Origin: Microbacterium pumilum
GTDB taxonomy: Bacteria > Actinomycetota > Actinomycetes > Actinomycetales > Microbacteriaceae
DNA length: 64,000 bases
NCBI RefSeq assembly: GCF_039530225.1
Contig: NZ_BAAAOH010000001.1
Span: forward strand, 3,596,001 to 3,660,000
Direction: 5' to 3'
Shown: one piece after another, positions 58,297 to 64,000 of the stretch
Layout of the letters: each line of letters opens with the position of its first letter
Position numbering within the stretch: the first letter of the stretch is position 1
Notes under the pieces: model-generated
Seen by the model: the letters and a program-made list of their open reading frames with translations, nothing else
Told to the model about the DNA's origin: nothing
Database searches by the model: none
Position numbers and translations under genes: made by a program

Positions 58297-60006
58297 ATGG
58301 CCGCGATCTCGAATGTGGTACCGGCGTGGATGCGGGAGTACAAGCCCAGTTGGCTCTCCGCGGACCTGATCGCGGGCGTGACGCTGGCGGCGATCGCGAT
58401 CCCCGAGGTGATGGGCTACACATCGATCGCGCAGACGCCGGTCATCACGGGGCTCTATACGATCATCTTCCCGACCCTGCTGTTCGCTCTGCTCGGGTCG
58501 TCGCGACTGCTCGTTGTCGGTGCGGACTCGGCGACGGCCGCCATCCTTGCGGCGGGACTCGCAGGGATCGGAATCGCCGGGCTGTCGCCGAACACGGCGG
58601 AGTGGGTCGCGTGGACGAGCCTGGTCGCGCTGGTGTGCGGCGTCCTACTCATCCTCGCCCGCCTGCTCAGACTGGGATTCCTCGGCGACTTCCTCAGCGC
58701 GTCCGTGCTGATCGGCTTTCTCACCGGAGTGGGCATCCAAGTGCTCGCGGGCCAGATCCCAGACATGCTCGGGATTCCCAAGGGCACCGGCAACTGGTTC
58801 GAACAGCAGTGGCACACGATCACGCACATCGTGGACGCCAACGGGTGGACTGTCGCGTTCGCCGCCGGGACACTGGTCATCATCGTCGGCTGCAAGCTCA
58901 TCAGCCGGAAGATCCCGGGTGCCGTGATCGCGGTCATCCTGTCGATCATCCTGTCGAACGTACTCGACGCCTCCAGTCGCGGCGTAGCCGTGATCGGCCC
59001 GGTGCAGGGCGGGCTGCCCCCGTTTGGACTGCCACAGGGCATCACCCTCACCGACATCCCCGCCGTCATGGGAGTCGCCCTCTCGTGCTTCTTCCTGATC
59101 ATCGCGCAGAGCGCGGCCACCTCGCGGAGCTTCGCGATGAAGCACAGCCAGCACGTCGACATCAACCGCGACATCGTCGGACTCGCCGGTGCCAACATCG
59201 CGGCTGGCCTCACCGGCACCTTCGTCGTCAACGGGAGTCCGACCAAGACCGAGATCCTCGACGAGCAGCGCGGCCGCAGCCAGATGGCGAACATCACCAT
59301 GTCGGTGGTGGTGCTGATCGTGGTGCTGTTCCTGACCTCGTACCTCACCAACATGCCCGTCGCGGTGCTCGCGGCGATCGTGTTCATGATCGGCCTCGGT
59401 CTGGTGGACGTCAAGGGACTCCGCCGCATCCGCGCGGCGCGCGTGAGCGAGTTCCTGATCGCCTGCTTCACGGCCATCGTCGTGTTCGGCTGGGGGGTGG
59501 AGCAGGGCATCATCCTCGCGATCATCCTGTCGATCATCGAGCTGGTTCGCCGGGCGTACGCGCCGACGGATTTCCTCGTCAGCGTCGACAAGGCGGGCGA
59601 CCCCATCTATGTCCCGGCGACGACCGGCGCGCAGAGCCTGCCGGGGCTCATCGTCTTCCGCTTCGACGCGCGACTGTTCTACGCCAACGCCAGCCTGTTC
59701 GTGGACGACATCCAGACGCTCATCGACGGTGCTCCCACACGCGTGCGCTGGCTCGTGCTCGACTGCTCATCGATCGGCGACATCGACTACTCGGCCAGCC
59801 TCAACCTCGCCGATCTCATCAAAGCGCTCCACGACGAGCACCGGGTTTTCGCGCTGGCAGCCGTCGACCCCACGTTCATGAAGGACCTGCAGGCGTATCG
59901 CACGCTTGCGTCGTTCGACAACGCGCACATCTACCCCACCGTCGAAGCAGCCATCGCGGCGTTCCGTGCCAGCTCGGCGGCGAACACGACTGAAGGTGGG
60001 CAATAG
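58297..60006 (+). CDS. SulP-family anion transporter with STAS domain
   Basis: A 569-residue membrane transporter. The SulP core (about 1-420) has ADLIAGVTLAAIAIPEVMGYTSIAQTPVITGLYT (N-terminal signature), about 12 helices, NIAAGLTGTFVVNGSPTKTEIL and GLGLVDVKGLRRIR. A C-terminal STAS domain follows (LIVFRFDARLFYANASLFVDDIQ, LVLDCSSIGDIDYSASLNLADLIKAL; about 455-560). It probably carries sulfate, bicarbonate or another anion; STAS would gate it. The ATG at 58297 is used because the preceding 17 residues in frame are not SulP-like. Confidence 0.93.
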   Translation: MAAISNVVPAWMREYKPSWLSADLIAGVTLAAIAIPEVMGYTSIAQTPVITGLYTIIFPTLLFALLGSSRLLVVGADSATAAILAAGLAGIGIAGLSPNTAEWVAWTSLVALVCGVLLILARLLRLGFLGDFLSASVLIGFLTGVGIQVLAGQIPDMLGIPKGTGNWFEQQWHTITHIVDANGWTVAFAAGTLVIIVGCKLISRKIPGAVIAVILSIILSNVLDASSRGVAVIGPVQGGLPPFGLPQGITLTDIPAVMGVALSCFFLIIAQSAATSRSFAMKHSQHVDINRDIVGLAGANIAAGLTGTFVVNGSPTKTEILDEQRGRSQMANITMSVVVLIVVLFLTSYLTNMPVAVLAAIVFMIGLGLVDVKGLRRIRAARVSEFLIACFTAIVVFGWGVEQGIILAIILSIIELVRRAYAPTDFLVSVDKAGDPIYVPATTGAQSLPGLIVFRFDARLFYANASLFVDDIQTLIDGAPTRVRWLVLDCSSIGDIDYSASLNLADLIKALHDEHRVFALAAVDPTFMKDLQAYRTLASFDNAHIYPTVEAAIAAFRASSAANTTEGGQ

Positions 60007-60062
60007 CTGCACCAAGCACCCACGACGACTCCTAGGCCTGCACGGGATGCGACGCTCCCGGC

Positions 60063-61505
60063 TCAGCCGTGAGGACTGTACGCGAACCAGCCGAAGTCGC
60101 CGAAGCCATGGTCTTCCGGCGGATCCGGCGATGCGTCCGGGTCGGTGCCGAGCATCCGACGGGTGAGGTGCTGTCGCGAGTCCATCAGTCCGGTCAGAGC
60201 AGCCGTGAGGTGGCTGTCGCCGACCTCCTCCCCCGCCGCGGCGGCGTTCAACACGCTCCGACGGATGAGCTCCTTCGCGAACGACCCGGTGACTCCCTCG
60301 GTGTTCGCTGCGGCTTCGTCGAGCGCCGCATCCGAGAACGCCAAGCCTCGGGAGTAGTGGCGGTACAGCCGCTCGCGTTCGGCGCGTTCGGGCAGCGGCA
60401 CCTCCACGGCGAGATCCACCCTGCCAGGTCGCTCGGCGAGCGCCCGCTCGAGCACATCGACGCGGTTGGTCGTCATCACGAAGGCGACGTCGGCGTCGCC
60501 GTCGAGTCCGTCCAGCGCCTCGAGCACCTCGAACAGCAGCGGTTGCGGTGAGGAGTGTCGTTCCATCGCGACCAGGTCGATGTCTTCGAGCACCACGATG
60601 GACGGCTGGAACGTTCGGGCGATCTCGGCCGCCGCGCTGATGAAATGGATGCCGGACCCGGCCAGCAGTACGACGGTGGTGCCCTCGGTGGTGGCGAGCA
60701 GATGGCGCACGGTCAGGGTCTTGCCGGTGCCCGGAGGACCGTACAGCAGCACACCGCGCTTCAGGTGCTGACCCGCAGCCCGCAGCAGGTCTCGATGCTC
60801 CCCGATTCCGACGACGTGCCGCACGACCTCGTCGAGCACCCCGTCGGCGAGGATGATGTCGGATGCGGCGACCTCGGGTCTCGGGAGGAACGTCGCGCCC
60901 GCGTCTCCTCGCCCGAATTGGGTGGGGGTGAAAGAGAGCACCTGCCCGCGAAGCACGCTGTGCTGGATCATCAGCGACCGCACCTGGGCGATGAACGCCG
61001 AGACGACCGCGGGGTCGGTGCCCATCACCTCGAGAAGCGCAGTCGGGCGTCCCCTCTCCTCGGATGCCGCGCGCTGGGTGAGCGCGAGCGGTTGCCCGTC
61101 GTAGGCGAGCAGACGGACACCCATCGACACGACCCGACGGGTCGTCGACGGTCCGGTCGCGCGCTCGGCGTAGTCGACCGGGCCCGGAGCGAATGGGGTG
61201 TGCGGATTGCTGACCAGTTCGGCCATGCTGCTGTGGAGTCGCTGCTCTCCCCCGCTGACGCCGACCAGCCTGCCTGCGGACTCAGACGTCAGCAGGTCCA
61301 GCACGATGTCGGCGTCGACGAGCCGGTGGTCGGCGATAGGCTCCTGCACCACCGCGACCTGCGCGGCATCCTTTGCCAGATGAGCGCTGACGAGGTCGCC
61401 GAGCGGCGTTCGAACCGACAGCAGCTCATGCTGCTGCAATGCGTTCACGTGCTCCAGATATCGTGCGATCGCCCGCATCAGGTCGCGGTCATCGTCGTCC
61501 AGCAT
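60063..61505 (-). CDS. AAA+ ATPase (FtsH/Cdc48-like single-ring domain)
   Basis: A 480-residue protein. The N-terminal about 200 residues are unassigned. A single AAA+ domain follows: Walker A LYGPPGTGKTLTVR (about 256-269), Walker B SIVVLEDIDLVA (about 304-315), sensor 1 VAFVMTTNRVDVLERAL, arginine-finger region ERPGRVDLAVEVPLP, and the C-terminal lid GSFAKELIRRS. No protease or other partner domain is attached. The second ATG (61505) follows GGAGG and is preferred over 61520. Convergent with SulP. Likely remodels a protein or complex; the substrate is unknown. Confidence 0.85.
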   Translation of the reverse strand: MLDDDDRDLMRAIARYLEHVNALQQHELLSVRTPLGDLVSAHLAKDAAQVAVVQEPIADHRLVDADIVLDLLTSESAGRLVGVSGGEQRLHSSMAELVSNPHTPFAPGPVDYAERATGPSTTRRVVSMGVRLLAYDGQPLALTQRAASEERGRPTALLEVMGTDPAVVSAFIAQVRSLMIQHSVLRGQVLSFTPTQFGRGDAGATFLPRPEVAASDIILADGVLDEVVRHVVGIGEHRDLLRAAGQHLKRGVLLYGPPGTGKTLTVRHLLATTEGTTVVLLAGSGIHFISAAAEIARTFQPSIVVLEDIDLVAMERHSSPQPLLFEVLEALDGLDGDADVAFVMTTNRVDVLERALAERPGRVDLAVEVPLPERAERERLYRHYSRGLAFSDAALDEAAANTEGVTGSFAKELIRRSVLNAAAAGEEVGDSHLTAALTGLMDSRQHLTRRMLGTDPDASPDPPEDHGFGDFGWFAYSPHG

Positions 61506-61560
61506 CCGGCCTCCAGTCATCCGACTCGTACCGTATCAACCTCGCGAACCCGGTCCGTGC

Positions 61561-62712
61561 CTATCCCCAGACCAGCGGCCGCAGCACCCGCTCGACGAAT
61601 CGTTCCGCGATGAGTCGCTGCACGTCGGGGCCGGGATGCAGGTTGTCGGGCAGCGGCGTCCGCTCGGCATCGGCGGGGCCGTAGAGGTCGTGGCCGTCGA
61701 CATAGTGGAGGTTCGGGTCGGTCGCCCGACGCCGCACGACGATGTCTGCGAGCGCTGCGCGGATGGCGCCGAGCGAGAGCTTGCCCTCGGCGACCTGAGC
61801 CTCGGTCCCGCCGGCGATCGACCACTCGTACGACCGTGTCGGGTCCTGCACGGTCGGGCCCGCCGCATCCTCCACCGGTGCACAGAAGATCGGCGAGACC
61901 ACGACGATCGGTGCGGTCGGGTGCCCCTCGCGAAGCGTGTCGAGAAACCCATCGACCGCGGGCCGGAACGCCCGCATCCGCATCACATCGCCGTTCACGA
62001 GGTTGATGCCGACTTTCAGGCTGATCAGATCGGCGGGCTGGTCGCGCACGGTCCTCGCCGTGAACGGGTCGAGCATGGCGCTGCCCGAGAACGCCAGGTT
62101 CGTCAGGTCGGCACCGGTCGCGAGCGCGGCAGCGACCGGCCAGGTGCCGGTGGTCGAGTCGGCGCGGTAGCCGTGGCTGATCGAACTGCCGTGATGCACC
62201 CACTTCACCGCGGTCCGGTCCGCAGGCGGCGCAACGGGTGCGTCGGCCCGCAGCGCGAGCAGCTCGACCGCGTCGGTGAACGGCAGCCAGAGCTCGTACT
62301 CGGTCTCCACCGCGGGCAGCGACGTGAAGCGCACAGTCGACGGCGGTCCCTCGATGACCCGCCCCGATGGGTCCTCGAACGTGAACAGATAGCGAGAGCC
62401 GGCGACGGCGGCCGCCTCGGCGACGACGCGACCCTCCGACGTGAGCTCCCAGATGCTCGCCGGAAGAGCGGATGCCGCATCCGGCGCCATCCGGCGGGCT
62501 GCCACATCCAACTCGAGAGTCGTCGCCGCGGTGCGGAACGCCAGCCGGATGCCGGCGCTCTCGGCGGAGGTCTGGACCATGAACGCGTCGGGAATCTGCA
62601 GGCGCGCCCACGCCGGGAGGCGGTGCGGCGTCAACCTTCGTGCGGTTCGTTCGATCTCGACGGCGCCGCGGATCGCGACCCCGCCGAGATCGACGTCACG
62701 CAACGGAGCCAT
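61561..62712 (-). CDS. SGNH/GDSL-type hydrolase (carbohydrate esterase-like)
   Basis: A 383-residue protein. The N-terminal about 165 residues look like a beta-sandwich accessory domain (FMVQTSAESAGIRLAFRTAATTLELDVAARR). The SGNH hydrolase part has block I WVHHGSSISHG (nucleophile Ser), block II LAFSGSAML, block III LKVGINLVNGD and block V LPDNLHPGPD (Asp-His). It probably removes acyl groups from sugars. Start and stop abut the glycosidase gene (its ATG directly follows the glycosidase TGA), so they are one operon. No signal peptide. Confidence 0.88.
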   Translation of the reverse strand: MAPLRDVDLGGVAIRGAVEIERTARRLTPHRLPAWARLQIPDAFMVQTSAESAGIRLAFRTAATTLELDVAARRMAPDAASALPASIWELTSEGRVVAEAAAVAGSRYLFTFEDPSGRVIEGPPSTVRFTSLPAVETEYELWLPFTDAVELLALRADAPVAPPADRTAVKWVHHGSSISHGYRADSTTGTWPVAAALATGADLTNLAFSGSAMLDPFTARTVRDQPADLISLKVGINLVNGDVMRMRAFRPAVDGFLDTLREGHPTAPIVVVSPIFCAPVEDAAGPTVQDPTRSYEWSIAGGTEAQVAEGKLSLGAIRAALADIVVRRRATDPNLHYVDGHDLYGPADAERTPLPDNLHPGPDVQRLIAERFVERVLRPLVWG

Positions 62713-64000
62713 TCAGCGGTCGACCACGCGACCGTCGGCGTGCACGTCGACGAGACGGTCGCCCACCCGGAGGCCGCGGAGAACGGCCGACGGGTCGAGC
62801 TCGGCGACGCATCCGTCCACGACGCCGAGGCCATCGAGGCCCGGTACCGCACCGAACAGCGACTCGATCACGAGCGCGACGTACGCCCCCGCCGACGAGC
62901 ATGCCCAGTCGTTGATGTACGGCAGCTGCGGCGGCGCCTTGCGCGCTCCGCCATTGAGCAGCGGCTGCGCCTCGGCGACGAAGTGCGCCTGTCCGGGAGG
63001 GCCCTGATTCGCCGTGCGAGCGAGGCCGGGCAGCCAGTCGAGCGCCGCCTTCGGCTCTCCCAGCGCGATGAGGGCGCGAGCCGAGTCCGCGGGCCACGCG
63101 GTGTAGGCGCCGTTCCACTGGTGGTCGGGCCGGACGCTGTACGAAGCATCCGGATCCCACGGCGAGAGCGCGCGGAGCCACTCCGGCGTCTGCAGCTCGC
63201 GCTGGAAGAACGCGACCATCTCGGCCCGGGTGGTCTCGTCGAGGTCGTCCGAGATCGTCGTGCCGACGATATTGAAGTCGTAGCAGTGCCGCACCGGCAG
63301 CTTCGAGCCGTCCGGCTGGCGCGCGGCGAAGAACCCCTCCCCCGGCATGTACAGCTTCCGCACCTCGACGACGAGCGCGTCCGCCTCCGCGCGCAGCTCG
63401 ACCGCGCCGGCGGTGTCGCCGCGCATGTCGAGCACGTCCGCGGTCATCCGCAGGTTCCAGACGTTGGCGGCGTTGAAGCTCGCGACCTCGTGCGTGTACG
63501 AGCTCACGCACTCGAGCAGGTTCTCGATCTCGCCGTAGTCCGCGAGCGGCGACGACCGGCGAAGACCCTGCCAGGCCCGCGCCCAGAAGCGCAGGTGGTC
63601 CAAGACGGTGCGGCCGTCATCGGCCCGCTCATCGAGGAAGCCGGCGTCGCCCGTGAACCGGACGTAGTCGCGCACCAGCCGGGTCATGGCGTAGTCGTTG
63701 ACCGAGTACCACTGCCCGATCGGACCGCCGGTGAGCGAGGAAGTGCCGTACAGCGTGTGCGTGTCGTTCACGACCCAGTGCCTGAGCTGCCGGCGCATCT
63801 CGGCCGGGTCGAGCAGCGCGTGCATCACCGAGCTCAGGCTGTAGTCCCAGATGAAGGTGGTCGTGCCCCAGTAGTTCGGCATGAGCGTGTCGTAGCTGCG
63901 TCCGAGCACGTTGCCCGCGTAGTCGCGGCGCATGTAGATGACGCCGAGGATGCCCCACCAGTAGAGGCGGCGCAGCGGCTCCGATGTCGTCTCGAGCACG
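62713..64000 (-). CDS. six-hairpin glycosidase, 5' part outside the window
   Basis: At least 428 residues of an (alpha/alpha)6 glycosidase, open through the window edge. It carries MPNYWGTTTFIWDYSLSS, YSVNDYAMTRLVRDYVRFTGD, NAANVWNLRMTADVLDM, VRHCYDFNIVGTTIS and DHQWNGAYTAWPADSARALIALG, the helical-barrel signatures of GH families with rhamnosidase- or glucosidase-like folds; I cannot fix the family. A small C-terminal beta domain ends the chain (VLRGLRVGDRLVDVHADGRVVDR). The GTG at the very edge is probably internal. In operon with the SGNH hydrolase, suggesting joint deacylation and cleavage of a glycan. Confidence 0.8.
   Translation of the reverse strand, partial: VLETTSEPLRRLYWWGILGVIYMRRDYAGNVLGRSYDTLMPNYWGTTTFIWDYSLSSVMHALLDPAEMRRQLRHWVVNDTHTLYGTSSLTGGPIGQWYSVNDYAMTRLVRDYVRFTGDAGFLDERADDGRTVLDHLRFWARAWQGLRRSSPLADYGEIENLLECVSSYTHEVASFNAANVWNLRMTADVLDMRGDTAGAVELRAEADALVVEVRKLYMPGEGFFAARQPDGSKLPVRHCYDFNIVGTTISDDLDETTRAEMVAFFQRELQTPEWLRALSPWDPDASYSVRPDHQWNGAYTAWPADSARALIALGEPKAALDWLPGLARTANQGPPGQAHFVAEAQPLLNGGARKAPPQLPYINDWACSSAGAYVALVIESLFGAVPGLDGLGVVDGCVAELDPSAVLRGLRVGDRLVDVHADGRVVDR

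Overview
The window is high-GC chromosomal DNA of an actinomycete, most likely a Microbacterium or close relative in the Microbacteriaceae. Pointers are an Lsr2 nucleoid protein, a DUF222-HNH gene, a SURF1-helicase-like protein ending in what looks like the REase_MTES_1575 fold (a family named after Microbacterium testaceum), dense coding with ATGA/GTGA overlaps, and many genes with a -10 hexamer about 6-7 nt before the start codon (leaderless starts). I see no CRISPR array, no rRNA and no insertion sequence.

Left core, 1-28.4 kb: a glycosidase cut by the window edge, a RibD/DHFR-like reductase, a lipoprotein, a frameshifted DUF222-HNH gene, tRNA-Ala(CGC), then galU with a GNAT and a membrane protein on the minus strand. 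5-formyl-THF cyclo-ligase, an FmdB zinc ribbon and mscL follow on the plus strand. Next come a very large helicase-like protein whose ATPase motifs are eroded, an Ogt homologue with its acceptor cysteine replaced, an acetate/propionate uptake and activation operon (acyl-CoA synthetase, DUF485, ActP) with a divergent GAF-LuxR regulator, lsr2, and a three-subunit proton-translocating transhydrogenase (pntA1, pntA2, pntB). A tight surface-polymer or polyphosphate cluster follows (phosphodiester glycosidase, GT2-GtrA fusion, DUF4956, VTC, Cthe_2159-like lipoprotein), then a VOC protein and a doubly frameshifted YCII gene.

Mobile island, 28,501-56,721 (about 28 kb): inserted at the 3' end of tRNA-Arg(CCT). 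The last 19 nt of the tRNA are repeated exactly at 56,703-56,721, and both ends carry paired TTTGCCCG motifs 11 bp apart that look like integrase arm sites. Inside are a complete tyrosine integrase, an excisionase-like HTH, an incomplete MobF relaxase-helicase, and a large defence cargo. The cargo includes an SRA-HNH modification-dependent nuclease beside a Nudix gene. Its core is a divergent locus. On the minus strand lie a SNF2 helicase with DUF3883, a macro-domain protein and an orphan ScoMcrA-head-like protein. On the plus strand lie a catalytically dead metallophosphoesterase-like protein, a YhaN/SbcC-like ATPase with a transmembrane hairpin, a DUF1156 adenine methylase, a DUF499 ATPase with an N-terminal Swt1-type HEPN domain (intact R-x4-H), a 55-residue protein and a DUF262-HNH protein. 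Helicase + DUF1156 methylase + DUF499 ATPase is the Hma-type defence core; the pseudo-YhaO/YhaN pair, the HEPN site, the macro/head arm and the 55-residue gene make this version unusual and the best candidate here for an undescribed system. Further right are a striking heptamer tandem repeat (53,448-53,579), an unrecognised 424-residue protein and an HTH protein.

Right core, 56.8-64 kb: a small ORF, a frameshifted and truncated rtcB, a SulP-STAS transporter, an AAA+ ATPase, and an SGNH hydrolase coupled to a six-hairpin glycosidase that runs off the window.
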